64,000 nt of DNA from JACMLD01 sp038229695. GTDB lineage: Bacteria > Bacteroidota > Bacteroidia > Chitinophagales > Chitinophagaceae. The position numbers and the translations under genes were made by a program. The notes under the pieces are model-generated. The model saw only the letters and a program-made list of their open reading frames with translations, did no database searches and was not told the origin of the DNA. Shown here piece by piece: positions 27,340 to 36,422 of this stretch. Position 1 is the stretch's first letter; every line of letters begins with the position of its first letter. Location of the stretch: the NCBI GenBank assembly GCA_038229695.1, contig JBBROE010000005.1:1-64000 (forward strand), read 5' to 3'.

Positions 27340-27770
27340 TCGGAGTGTTTGTGGTTGAATGCGGTAAAACGGGCTTTCGCCTTCATTAGTACAAATAAAT
27401 GAAACAAAAAGCAGCATCTCAAATCAACATCTAAAAATAAGGTTCAGTTGGGCGGTCACGCACCCCATTCAATTTACCCGCCACGGTTCTTTTCCCTGGC
27501 CCCCCGCTTCTTTCATCCTGCAGGAAACCCGTCGTTCAACGGGTACTACGCCAGGTGCTGAAAAAAACGCCCGTTGCCCACCGTTTACCCGAAAGGAAAG
27601 AAAATGATCGGTTGTCGCAAGAGCGGCTTTCCATACGTACTTTTACGTGCTCCCCGCAGAGAATGTAACGAATATCGCGATCCCCTGTGTCCTTGCTATT
27701 TTTTTAAGTAATTTGCCCGCGGCTGGCCATTTTTCCCTAACCCTGATAACTGAACTGCAAAAATCACTTT
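27340..27770. other. Divergent control region between the two arms of the exopolysaccharide locus
   Basis: A 431-base region between the leftward GT2 and the rightward Wzc-like gene; it must hold promoters for both. Near the right end, TAATTTG (27709-27715) is one base short of the -7 consensus, with T-rich sequence before it. No gene, hairpin or repeat stands out. Confidence 0.4.
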
Positions 27771-29963
27771 ATGGATTTACTGTTTTTTCTGAATGCCCTG
27801 CTCCGCAAAAAATGGGTAATCATCATCTGTACCATTGCCGGACTGAGCGCCGGCCTGTTGTTTACTTTCACCAAGAAAAATATGTACATGTCGGCCGCTA
27901 CCTACTCTACCGGCTTTACCATGAAACAACAGGTAAAAATGACCACCGATGAGGGCCTGAATATTTTCGAAATCGATCAGCGTTTTAAAAATGTGATTGA
28001 AACCTTCAAGTCTCCCGTGGTGATCTGCATGCTGTCTTATGATCTGATGCTGCACGACCTGACGGAAAAAATGCCTTTCACGACGTTGTCCGATAAAGAA
28101 AAAAGTAAGCGGGAATACCGGGATGTGAACTTAGAAAAAGCACGGGAAATCCTCCTGGAGAAAAGAGCCACCAAGGAGATCCTGCGCGCCTATGACCCGG
28201 AAGAAAACAAGGTTTACCAGCTCATCCTGCTCTACCAGTACGACAATGAAAACATCCTCGACGCACTTACCGTGGATCGCGTAACCGGAACGGATTACCT
28301 GAATATCATCTACAAGTCGGAAAACCCCGAAATGTCTGCCTTCGTGGTCAACACCATCGGTAAAGAATTCATTTCTTTTTATAACTCCATCACGGATACG
28401 CGTACCGTGGAATCGACGGACAAGCTGGACACCCTGGCGGCCCGGAAAAAAAGAGAAATCGATGAAAAAACGCAGCAGCTGCAGAAATATAAACAGTCTT
28501 TTAACTCGCCCAATATCGCCGACCGCAGTACCGCTGCCCTCGCCATGGCGCAGGACCAGCAGTCGCAGTTATCCATTGAACAAACAAAGCTTAACTCGCT
28601 CCGGGCCGATTTAAAATCGGTGACGGAAAACCTTGCCGCCCTGGAAAATACGCCCGATAACGCAGTAGCCAACAACACCGAACTGGTGGAACTGCAGCGC
28701 AAAAACCGCGACCTGGCCGTAGACTTACAGAAAAAAGGCGGCACCGATGCTGCCATCGAAGGGCAGATTGCCGCCAACCAGAAAAGGATCAACCAGATCC
28801 AGCCGGCCTACTCCACCGGCACGGACAAAGCAGAGAAAAAGAAACGTATACAGGAATACCAATCAGAAAAAATAACCATCCAGAACAATATCGATGCACA
28901 GCTGACCACCATTAACTCGCTCCAGTCAGGGGTAAGATCCTACAGTGCACTGGCCACCAATGGCGCCGGTGCTGATGTACTGGTATCGCGCATGCAGGGG
29001 GATATCGACCTCGCCACCAAACAATACGAGCAGATGACCAGCGCGCTGCAGAATGCGCAGAACATTAATGTTACCCCGGATATTAATTTTAAACAAACCC
29101 TGAAAGGCCAGCCTGCTATAAAACCGGAGCACTCCGGCCGGAAAGTAACTGTAGCCATCGGTGCCATATCGGCCTTTATCCTGTCCTCGCTCTGGATACT
29201 CGCCATCGATTTTCTTGACCAGTCGGTGAGAGCACCCTCGCTTTTTAACAGGATTGTCAACGTGCGACTGCTCTCCGTAGTCAACCGCATAGATTTGAAA
29301 CACAAGGTTATAGACGACTATTTCAACCTGGAAGAAGACCCCGGCCACGGGCAGGATTTCATGTACCTTGAAAACCTAAGAAAGCTCCGTTACGAAATAG
29401 AAAGCAGCGGCAAGAAAATCATTTTGTTTACCAGCACTAAACCCCAGGAAGGAAAAACGACGATTATTGAAGCACTGGCCAACAGCTTCAGCCTCGTGAA
29501 GAAACGGGTGCTCCTGATTGACACCAATTTTTCGAATAATTCGCTGACTGAAAGATTTGACGCCAAGCCGATGCTTGACCAGCTCATCCTGAACGGGGAA
29601 ACTAACCCGGGGCAAAAACTGGCCACCGTAAACCGCAGCACCAAAATCCCTTATGTAGACATCATTGGCTGCCGGGAAAGTGTTTATTCACCGGATGAAA
29701 TCCTGCAGAAAAATAATCTTCTTGAAAATCTCTCCAAAATCAGCAGCCAGTACGATTACATTCTGCTGGAAGGCGCTTCGCTGAATGACCATGCAGATAC
29801 CAAGGAGTTGCTGAAATACGCGGAAGCCATCGTAGTGGTGTTTTCGGCGAAATCGATAATCCGGCAGTCGGACCGGGATGCCATTCGTTTCCTCAAAAAT
29901 CACCAGCATAAATTAATTGGTGCAGTATTGAACGAGGTGGAAAAAGAAAATATCGACCTGTAA
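27771..29963 (+). CDS. Wzc-like polysaccharide co-polymerase with degenerate BY-kinase domain
   Basis: A 730-residue chain-length and assembly protein. Order: first membrane helix (about 12-33), a long periplasmic coiled-coil region (about 150-440, with KRKREID, TAALAMAQDQQSQLS), a second helix (about 462-482), and a cytosolic P-loop domain. Walker A is kept (STKPQEGKTT, K near 562). Walker A' reads VLLIDTNFSNNS where tyrosine autokinases have DxDxR, and Walker B reads YILLEGASLND where they have D(S/T)PP. The C-terminus (AVLNEVEKENIDL) has no tyrosine cluster. It therefore looks able to bind nucleotide but perhaps not to autophosphorylate. It heads the rightward arm of the exopolysaccharide locus. 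Confidence 0.88.
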   Translation: MDLLFFLNALLRKKWVIIICTIAGLSAGLLFTFTKKNMYMSAATYSTGFTMKQQVKMTTDEGLNIFEIDQRFKNVIETFKSPVVICMLSYDLMLHDLTEKMPFTTLSDKEKSKREYRDVNLEKAREILLEKRATKEILRAYDPEENKVYQLILLYQYDNENILDALTVDRVTGTDYLNIIYKSENPEMSAFVVNTIGKEFISFYNSITDTRTVESTDKLDTLAARKKREIDEKTQQLQKYKQSFNSPNIADRSTAALAMAQDQQSQLSIEQTKLNSLRADLKSVTENLAALENTPDNAVANNTELVELQRKNRDLAVDLQKKGGTDAAIEGQIAANQKRINQIQPAYSTGTDKAEKKKRIQEYQSEKITIQNNIDAQLTTINSLQSGVRSYSALATNGAGADVLVSRMQGDIDLATKQYEQMTSALQNAQNINVTPDINFKQTLKGQPAIKPEHSGRKVTVAIGAISAFILSSLWILAIDFLDQSVRAPSLFNRIVNVRLLSVVNRIDLKHKVIDDYFNLEEDPGHGQDFMYLENLRKLRYEIESSGKKIILFTSTKPQEGKTTIIEALANSFSLVKKRVLLIDTNFSNNSLTERFDAKPMLDQLILNGETNPGQKLATVNRSTKIPYVDIIGCRESVYSPDEILQKNNLLENLSKISSQYDYILLEGASLNDHADTKELLKYAEAIVVVFSAKSIIRQSDRDAIRFLKNHQHKLIGAVLNEVEKENIDL

Positions 29964-30041
29964 ATAGCCATTATCGGCAATGCTGTAGTTTTGCCCGCGG
30001 AACCTACCTAAAAGTGGTAATTCCGGGGTGACTGTATTTGG

Positions 30042-30049
30042 TAACTTTG
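30042..30049 (+). promoter_or_regulatory. Possible -7 element for the acyltransferase operon
   Basis: TAACTTTG is a full match to TAnnTTTG and lies 45 bases before the TTG start proposed at 30094. It falls inside the longer frame that opens at GTG 30028, which is one reason I prefer a later start. No exact -33 TTG. Confidence 0.35.
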
Positions 30050-30093
30050 TTGATCGCAAATGGTGCTGCCATCGAACCCAAAAACTTGTCCAG

Positions 30094-31236
30094 TTGTTTA
30101 AGGATTTATTCAATGCCAGGTATATTTTGTCTTCTAGCCGCCTGGCCTGGATCGACTACGCAAGGGGGATCTGCATCATCCTGGTCTGTTATCGGCATTC
30201 CTTCGATGGCCTGCGGGAATCACATCTTGACGTAGCCCATTACCACCTGCTCGAAATTTTAAATGTCTGTTTTTACAGTTTCAGGATGCCGCTGTTTTTT
30301 ATCATTTCCGGCATGTTTGTTTCCAGGAGCCTGCAGAAGAAACGCCTCGCAGATTATATCAGGAGCCGCTTCTACGTCGTGTTTTACCCCCTGCTGCTAT
30401 GGGGCAGCCTGCAGATAACACTCCAGCTGATCTTCCGGGATTATGTCAATGGCAAACCCGCACTTTTTGACTATGTCAACCTGGTTATTTTTCCGCGTAA
30501 TCCTTCCAACAACCAGCAGTTCTGGTACCTCAACGCCTTATTTTTCGTTGGCGCCATTTATGCCTTTTTCAAAATCAAACTGCGCTTCTCTGTTTGGGTA
30601 CAGCTGGGCATCAGCTTAGTATTTTATGGAGTCGCCGCCTGGATGGACTATTCGCGGATTGCGTTCTATATTTTTCCTGACATCTTTCATTATTACATCT
30701 ATTTCTGCATCGGGGACCTGGTGGCGCCTTTTATTTTCAAACGGGAGGCAACAGAAAAAATGCTCTCCCCCACCTGGTTATTAATTTCGTCTATTTCCTG
30801 CCTGGCCCTGCAGGCTGTTTTTACCATGGTCAATCTGTCGCACGGCAATGACGACTATGTAAATATCAACCTTCCTTTTGTGTTGCTGCCCATTTCATTA
30901 AGCGGCTGCGCCCTAATGGTGCAATTTTCCCAGATCATGCAGCGGAAGAATACATTCCGGTGGCTGCGGGTGGTGGGTTACCACTCCCTGTACATTTACC
31001 TGATGCACCTGATGATTATCAGCGGGATCAGGATCATGCTGATCAGGCTGCTCCATATCACCAACGTTCCCCTCATCATGGGCTTAGCCATTTCCATGGG
31101 AGTTGTAATTCCCGTTTTAATGTATAACTTTTGTATCCGTCTCGGCGGCTGGTGGCTTTTCTCCTTGAAAAAGCCCGTTGCCGAAATCAATTATTATGCA
31201 ACTATGAAAGCTGCGCTCAAGAACAACGCTGCTTAG
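30094..31236 (+). CDS. Acyltransferase family 3 membrane protein (polysaccharide O-acylation)
   Basis: About 380 residues with ten or so membrane helices. The family signature is near the N-terminus: RLAWIDYARGICIILVCYRHSFDG, with the catalytic-type histidine after the first helix, then FYSFRMPLFFIISGMF, WYLNALFF and SLYIYLMHLMI. Such proteins carry acetyl or other acyl groups across the inner membrane onto exopolysaccharide or O-antigen sugars. The frame opens at GTG 30028, but the first 22 residues (with WCCHRT) look non-coding and contain a promoter-like element. TTG at 30094 or 30127 is the likelier start. In operon with the GT at 31248 (11-base gap). Confidence 0.82.
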   Translation: MFKDLFNARYILSSSRLAWIDYARGICIILVCYRHSFDGLRESHLDVAHYHLLEILNVCFYSFRMPLFFIISGMFVSRSLQKKRLADYIRSRFYVVFYPLLLWGSLQITLQLIFRDYVNGKPALFDYVNLVIFPRNPSNNQQFWYLNALFFVGAIYAFFKIKLRFSVWVQLGISLVFYGVAAWMDYSRIAFYIFPDIFHYYIYFCIGDLVAPFIFKREATEKMLSPTWLLISSISCLALQAVFTMVNLSHGNDDYVNINLPFVLLPISLSGCALMVQFSQIMQRKNTFRWLRVVGYHSLYIYLMHLMIISGIRIMLIRLLHITNVPLIMGLAISMGVVIPVLMYNFCIRLGGWWLFSLKKPVAEINYYATMKAALKNNAA

Positions 31237-31247
31237 CATAAGACCTT

Positions 31248-32465
31248 ATGAAACATAGGTTTATCATTAACAGGGATATTATTATGTTCAGTTTCCAGTC
31301 CTGGGACACAGCGATTGGCAGCAATTTCAAGGATATGGCTATCGAACTCGCGCGCTATAACCGGATTTTGTTTGTCAACCGTACCCTCGACCAGAGCAGC
31401 CTGCGCCGGCAAAATGACGACCCGGCGACGCGGGCCAGGCTGAACAGTATCCGGACCGGCAACGGGGACCTGGAGCAGGTGGCACCAAATATCTGGGTGC
31501 ACAATCCCCGGGTCCTCGCAACATCCATCAACCGTATTCCTTCTGCCTGGATCCATGACCTGCTGAATAAAAGAAATAACCGCCGCATTGCCAACGAGAT
31601 AAATAAGGTTTCCGGGCGGCTGGAGTTCAGCAATGTTATTCTCATCAACGATAACGATTTTATCCGGGGCTTTTACCTGAAGGAGTTTATCCCATGCGCT
31701 GCTTACCTGTTTTATCTCCGGGATTATATGCTGGGCGTTGACTTTTTTAAACGACACGGACCACGTCTGGAGAGCAGGCTGATGAAAAAGGTGGATTTGG
31801 TGGTCGCCAACTCTGCCTACCTGGCTGGCTATGCGTCCCGTTTCAATCCAAAAAGTTATGATATCGGCCAGGGGTGCGACTTCAGCAGTTTTCTCAATCC
31901 CGAAACCGCGATGCCGGCCGACCTCGCAGCCTGTAAACATCCAATTATCGGGTACACGGGTTTTGTAAGTGCCTGGCGTATTGATGCAGCAATTATCACC
32001 CTGATTGCGCGCCGGTTTCCCGACTGCTCGGTCGTGCTGGTAGGACCGGTTGATTACCGATTTGATCAGAAAGCACTTGCCGCACTACCAAATATTTACT
32101 TTCTTGGCGGAAAATCGCCGGAACAGCTTGCCTCCTATATATCTCATTTTGATATTTGCCTGAATCCCCAAATCCTGAATGAGATTACGAGGGGTAACTA
32201 TCCCCGCAAAGCGGATGAATATTTAGCGATGGGGAAGCCGTTGGTAGCAACCGCCACGGAGGGTATGGTGATGTTTGCCCCGTATTGCTATCTCTGCAGC
32301 ACCCCTGGCGAGTATATTGAAAAAATCAGTGCTATCCTGGATGACCCGGGCACGGCCAACAGCGAGGCGGTCCGCCAGCAGAGAACTGCATTCGCGCTTT
32401 CCCACAGCTGGGAGGAAAGTATCGGGATGCTCGGCGACGCTTATTTTAAGGCAACAGAAAATTAA
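31248..32465 (+). CDS. GT-B glycosyltransferase (GT4-like)
   Basis: A 405-residue GT-B-fold enzyme. The N-terminal domain starts DIIMFSFQSWDTAIGSNFKD. The C-terminal donor domain has IIGYTGFVSAWRIDAAII, CSVVLVGPVDYRF, NIYFLGGKSPEQLASYI and the terminal motif GNYPRKADEYLAMGKPLVAT. A glutamate in KADEYLAMGKP is in the place of the donor-binding EX7E region. It is similar to enzymes called glycosyl transferase group 1 in capsule clusters. The tight spacing to the genes on both sides (11 and 2 bases) supports an operon. Sugar specificity is unknown. Confidence 0.83.
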   Translation: MKHRFIINRDIIMFSFQSWDTAIGSNFKDMAIELARYNRILFVNRTLDQSSLRRQNDDPATRARLNSIRTGNGDLEQVAPNIWVHNPRVLATSINRIPSAWIHDLLNKRNNRRIANEINKVSGRLEFSNVILINDNDFIRGFYLKEFIPCAAYLFYLRDYMLGVDFFKRHGPRLESRLMKKVDLVVANSAYLAGYASRFNPKSYDIGQGCDFSSFLNPETAMPADLAACKHPIIGYTGFVSAWRIDAAIITLIARRFPDCSVVLVGPVDYRFDQKALAALPNIYFLGGKSPEQLASYISHFDICLNPQILNEITRGNYPRKADEYLAMGKPLVATATEGMVMFAPYCYLCSTPGEYIEKISAILDDPGTANSEAVRQQRTAFALSHSWEESIGMLGDAYFKATEN

Positions 32466-32467
32466 CT

Positions 32468-32569
32468 ATGGAAGAGCGGCATTTTGAAAATAAACTGGTA
32501 CAGACCCTGGCAACAGTGTTCATCTTCCTGTTTTGCCTGCTGATGTTTTTTAAATTTTTGCTGGATTGA
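32468..32569 (+). CDS. 33-residue single-span membrane protein
   Basis: ATG at 32468, two bases after the stop of the glycosyltransferase, TGA at 32567-32569. The product has a charged, polar start (MEERHFENKLVQT), then one hydrophobic helix of about 19 residues (LATVFIFLFCLLMFFKFLL) and a final Asp. The coupling to the upstream stop, a clean membrane profile and its position before the Wzy/ligase gene argue for a real small protein, perhaps a subunit or regulator of the glycan machinery. No family recognised. It could still be chance; conservation in relatives would decide. Confidence 0.55.
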   Translation: MEERHFENKLVQTLATVFIFLFCLLMFFKFLLD

Positions 32570-32625
32570 ACAAACCCAACTTACAAGCCGCGTAACTGAT
32601 TAAATTAATAAGGAACAAACGTTAA

Positions 32626-34125
32626 ATGGGAAGACAAGTAAAACATGGTATCACTATTGGGTCCTGGATGCGAGACGTGTTCATCAGCACCCGTATGGCC
32701 TCCCTGCCCGGGCTGCTGGTGATGGTTCTTGTGGGAACGGGCCTTGCCTTCGCTGGCGCAAAATGGGGATCCTCGATGCCGGTATATATTACGGCTATCT
32801 CAGCTGCCATTATTTTCGCCATATTCTGCCTGCTCCATCCGGAATTCGCTTACTATGTTTTCTTTTATTCCATTATCATATTCACGCTGCCTGCAAGGTT
32901 ATTCGGCATCGGTCTGCCGCTTGGTTTCCTCATCGAGGCGACCGGCTACCTCTGTATTTTCGCCATCATGGCGGAACAGTATAAAAAAAGAACGCCCAAC
33001 CTGCGTTTCTGGCGAACTCCGATTTCGCTGATGCTGCTCCTGCTTTTTTTCTATTATATCCTGGAAGCCTTCAACCCCGAAATTGACAGCCTGTACGGTT
33101 GGTTGAGTTTCTTCAGGAAGCAGATCCTCTACCTGCTTTTTTATGTAGCCAGTTTTTTCATGTTCGACAGCATGGAAAAAATCAGGCGTTTTATTAAATA
33201 CTGGATTATCCTCGCCTGTCTTATTGCGCTTTGGGGAATGAAGCAGCATTTCCTGGGGTTCACCAGGTACGAGGAACTCTATATTCACAGCGACCCCAAC
33301 ATTACGAGCCTGCTTTTCCAGGGCGGGCTGTTTCGAAAATTCTCTTTGCTCCCCGACCCGGCCTCTTTCGGCGTCCTCTGTGCCTCCTGCGGTTTATTTA
33401 CCCTGGTTCTTGCCCTGAGAACGCCCGTAAAAAAAATAAGAACCCGGCTGTTCCTGGTTACGATTTTGCAGCTCGTCGCCTCTACGTATTCGGGCACCCG
33501 CACCTGCAACGTGATGGTGGTTGGAGGCCTGCTCGCCTATGTTGTTTTCACCTTCAATGAAAAAAAATCTATCCAGCTGATGGTCGCAGCCGTAGTCATC
33601 AGCGCCCTGCTTATTTTTGGACCATTCCGAAACTCACCGGTCATCTACCGGATAAAAACTACTTTCGAAGGCGGGCAGGATCCCTCTAACATGGTGAGGG
33701 ATATCAACCGGAAAACGATTCAGCCTTACGTATATGCTCACCCGCTTGGCGGTGGCCTGCAAACCAGTGGTGAAGACGGCCGGCGTTTTTACCCGACGCA
33801 CCCATTGGCGGGGTTTCCGCCGGATAGCGGCTATACGAAGATTATGCTGGAAGAAGGGTGGATAGGGCTCGCCCTTACATTGATATTTTATTTTTTTATT
33901 TTGCAACGCGGGATCACCGGCTTCTACGAATCCCGGCGGTCTGAAATCAGGAATCTCTATATCGCATTCACGATTTGCTTTTTCTCCCTGGCGGTGGGGC
34001 AGTATTCTCAACTTGCGATTTCCCAGTACCCGCTTTATTTATTTTACCTGTCAACACTGGTCATTTTTTATAAATTAAAAGAATATGATAATAAAAATCC
34101 TTCCCGGTTCGCGCCTGCGGCTTAA
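32626..34125 (+). CDS. O-antigen ligase/polymerase (Wzy-like) membrane protein
   Basis: A 499-residue protein with about twelve membrane helices. The O-antigen-ligase signature is in the second half: a long periplasmic loop after residue about 330 with YVYAHPLGGGLQTSG, then PTHPLAGFPPDSGYTKIMLEEGWIGLALTLIFYF, matching the P-x-G-x-G and D-S/N-x-Y/(I/L)xExGxxGL pattern of Wzy_C proteins. It would polymerise undecaprenyl-linked repeat units in the periplasm. The C-terminus overlaps the next gene by 41 bases, so they are cotranscribed. Confidence 0.85.
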   Translation: MGRQVKHGITIGSWMRDVFISTRMASLPGLLVMVLVGTGLAFAGAKWGSSMPVYITAISAAIIFAIFCLLHPEFAYYVFFYSIIIFTLPARLFGIGLPLGFLIEATGYLCIFAIMAEQYKKRTPNLRFWRTPISLMLLLLFFYYILEAFNPEIDSLYGWLSFFRKQILYLLFYVASFFMFDSMEKIRRFIKYWIILACLIALWGMKQHFLGFTRYEELYIHSDPNITSLLFQGGLFRKFSLLPDPASFGVLCASCGLFTLVLALRTPVKKIRTRLFLVTILQLVASTYSGTRTCNVMVVGGLLAYVVFTFNEKKSIQLMVAAVVISALLIFGPFRNSPVIYRIKTTFEGGQDPSNMVRDINRKTIQPYVYAHPLGGGLQTSGEDGRRFYPTHPLAGFPPDSGYTKIMLEEGWIGLALTLIFYFFILQRGITGFYESRRSEIRNLYIAFTICFFSLAVGQYSQLAISQYPLYLFYLSTLVIFYKLKEYDNKNPSRFAPAA

Positions 34126-34819
34126 TGTAACTTTATTCTTGGTGCCCGCCCTGCTGGTATTGTCACTGGCTGGCTTTTCCCAGTCGAAAAATCCTTCGGC
34201 GATAAAAGACATCAGGGAGAGACTCGTACAACTTGCCCTGCAAAACCCCAATTTTGAAATTGCCGACAGGCGGGTTGCCGTTGCCGGCTACCTCATCAAA
34301 AAAGCGAAGGGAAGCTGGCTGAGTACGATTTCGGCCCAGGGTAACCTCAACGAATTTGCGTTTAAAAGTTCCCAGGTCGGGCCAGGGGGTGCAGTCTACA
34401 ACCCTTCTGTATACTACCCCAAATACAATTTCGGCATCGCTATTCCTTTCAATATTATCAGCGACCGGAAAAACGAGGTAAAGATCGCCAAGGAGAACCT
34501 GAACATTGCCGAGGCCGAAAAAAACCAGCGCTTCCGTGAAATTAAAGTAGTGGTTCTTTCCAAATACGAAGATTACCTGCTCAGCCAGCAAAAACTGGAT
34601 TTTCAGAGCCAGATAACGCAGGATGCCCGGACCGCTTACCTCGCGGCAGAAAAAGATTTCCAGGAAGGGGCCATAAAACAGGAAGACTACAATAAAAGCT
34701 ACCGCAGTTATACCGATGAAAGAATCAGGCAGCTGGAATACATGCATAATTTTAATATCGTAAAACTGGAGATGGAGTCTATCATCGGCGTATCGATGGA
34801 CGATGTGTTAAAAAAATAA
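34085..34819 (+). CDS. Half-length TolC-family outer-membrane protein
   Basis: A 244-residue exported protein, signal peptide ending GFSQS. The rest resembles one TolC half-repeat: QLALQNPNFEIADRRVAVAGYLIKKAKGSWLSTISAQGNL, a short beta segment (YYPKYNFGIAIPFNII), then a long coiled-coil pair of helices (RKNEVKIAKENLNIAEAEKNQ; LSKYEDYLLSQQKLDFQSQITQ; FQEGAIKQEDYNKSYRSYTDERIRQLEY). Full TolC proteins have two such halves and over 400 residues. With no Wza-type export gene in the locus, it may be part of the outer-membrane exit. The start lies inside the previous gene by 41 bases. Confidence 0.72.
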   Translation: MIIKILPGSRLRLNVTLFLVPALLVLSLAGFSQSKNPSAIKDIRERLVQLALQNPNFEIADRRVAVAGYLIKKAKGSWLSTISAQGNLNEFAFKSSQVGPGGAVYNPSVYYPKYNFGIAIPFNIISDRKNEVKIAKENLNIAEAEKNQRFREIKVVVLSKYEDYLLSQQKLDFQSQITQDARTAYLAAEKDFQEGAIKQEDYNKSYRSYTDERIRQLEYMHNFNIVKLEMESIIGVSMDDVLKK

Positions 34820-34876
34820 CCGGCCAATCCCCGGTTTTCCCGGCGAGGCCGATACTACTTTCCCACTGTTACCATT

Positions 34877-36421
34877 ATGAAAAAATGGCTGCCCTTTTTT
34901 ACTGCAACCGGCGTTATTGTTGTTGTGGTGGCGCTGATAGAGTACGTCTCCCTGAAAAAAACAGGCGGCCATTTCTGTTACCCGCTGGATGATACGTTCA
35001 TCCACATGGCTATTGCCAAAAACCTGGTGCTCCACGGCAACTGGGGCATAAACGCCTCCGGCTTTACGTCCACCTCTTCCTCGCCCTTATTTACGCTGCT
35101 GCTGTCGATCATATTCAAAGTCTTTTCCATCCATATCATCATCCCATTTGTAGTCAGCGGCCTCGGCACCCTGCTGGCGCTGTTTGTGATGCAACGCGAA
35201 ATGAACCGCAACACGGCACTGACTACCGGCAGCCAGGTCATCGTCCTGCTGTTCGTACTGCTGTGCGGCCCGCTGCCCGCCTTATCCCTCCTGGGCATGG
35301 AACATACCCTGCAGATTGCGTTTACGCTGTTGTTCGTTTATAGCCTGGCCAGTCACTTATCGGGCAGGCCAGAATCAGCCTGGTGGCAGCCCGCCCTGCT
35401 CGCAGCGCTGATGACCGCCACCCGTTACGAGAACGCCTCCTTCATTGTGGCGGCATTTTTATTACTCGTGCTTCAAAAGAAATTTACCAAGGCGCTGTTA
35501 ATCGGTTGCGCGGGTGCGCTGCCGCTGATTATATTTGGCCTGTACTCCGTGCTGAAGGGAGGTTACTTTATCCCCAATTCAATACTTATAAAAGGGAACC
35601 AGAATTTTATTTATTTCCTGAACGGTGGCAATTCAGTGTTGCAGGCTACCGCCAGCATCAGCGGGATCATTGTAATTGCGCTGGTCATTATTTTCGCGCG
35701 CTGGCAGCGGCAGCTCACCGATCGCAAGTTCTATGTGCTGACCATGCTTGTCATTGCAGGCATCATGCATTCGCTTTTTGCTTCATTTGGATGGTTCTAC
35801 CGGTACGAAGCCTATTTAGTGGTGCTCGGAACATTCCAGTTATCGGTCATGGCCCTGGAATGGTACCAGGAACAGGGTGCTGCCGGACTACGCAGGCAGT
35901 TGCTTCCGGCATTGGCCATCGGGGTGATGCTGTACAGCCTGCCCGTTCGCGGGCTGAACGCGAATCGCAACGCGGTACGGGCCATTTACAATATTTACGA
36001 ACAGCAATACCAGATGGGTCTTTTTCTCAGCAGTCATTATCCAGGCCAGACCGTAGCCGCGAATGATGTGGGGGCCATAAGTTTTATGGATCAGCTGAAC
36101 GTAGTGGACCTCTGGGGACTTGGCAACAACGAGGTGGCCAGGGCAAGGAAAAAAGGGTATTGGACGAATGACTTCCTGCAGCGGCTTGTGCGTATACATC
36201 ATACGCGGGTGGCAGTTATCTATGACTCATGGTTCGACCAAAACCTCTCGGCCGGCTGGGTGAAGGTGGCCACCTGGGAAATGCCGTATAATTATATCTG
36301 CGGCGATATCAGCGTCACTTTTTATGCCATGAACCAGGAAGAATCATCTCTGCTTAAAGACAACCTCACGGCGTTTGCTACCCGGTTGCCCGCTGATATC
36401 AAAGTGGCTTACTTTAAATAA
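34877..36421 (+). CDS. GT-C-type membrane glycosyltransferase candidate
   Basis: A 514-residue polytopic membrane protein. After the first helix it has YPLDDTFIHMAIAKNLVLHGNWGINASGFTSTSSSPLF. The DD-x-(Y/F)-I-x-x-x-x-A-x-N pattern, with a later spSPL(F/W), is the first-loop signature of GT-C enzymes including mycobacterial arabinofuranosyltransferases of the AftB type. It also has LLGMEHTLQ and TRYEN, and about ten further helices. The soluble C-terminal part (about 370-514) reads NDVGAISFMDQLNVVDLWGLGN. It is the last gene of the rightward arm, 57 bases after the TolC-like gene, and is convergent with the FAH gene with one base between. Confidence 0.72.
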   Translation: MKKWLPFFTATGVIVVVVALIEYVSLKKTGGHFCYPLDDTFIHMAIAKNLVLHGNWGINASGFTSTSSSPLFTLLLSIIFKVFSIHIIIPFVVSGLGTLLALFVMQREMNRNTALTTGSQVIVLLFVLLCGPLPALSLLGMEHTLQIAFTLLFVYSLASHLSGRPESAWWQPALLAALMTATRYENASFIVAAFLLLVLQKKFTKALLIGCAGALPLIIFGLYSVLKGGYFIPNSILIKGNQNFIYFLNGGNSVLQATASISGIIVIALVIIFARWQRQLTDRKFYVLTMLVIAGIMHSLFASFGWFYRYEAYLVVLGTFQLSVMALEWYQEQGAAGLRRQLLPALAIGVMLYSLPVRGLNANRNAVRAIYNIYEQQYQMGLFLSSHYPGQTVAANDVGAISFMDQLNVVDLWGLGNNEVARARKKGYWTNDFLQRLVRIHHTRVAVIYDSWFDQNLSAGWVKVATWEMPYNYICGDISVTFYAMNQEESSLLKDNLTAFATRLPADIKVAYFK

Positions 36422-36422
36422 A

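Noticed and set aside
31233..31940. A 235-codon minus-strand frame opposite the GT4-like gene
   Set aside because: Antisense to a clear glycosyltransferase with conserved motifs. No signal, no domain.
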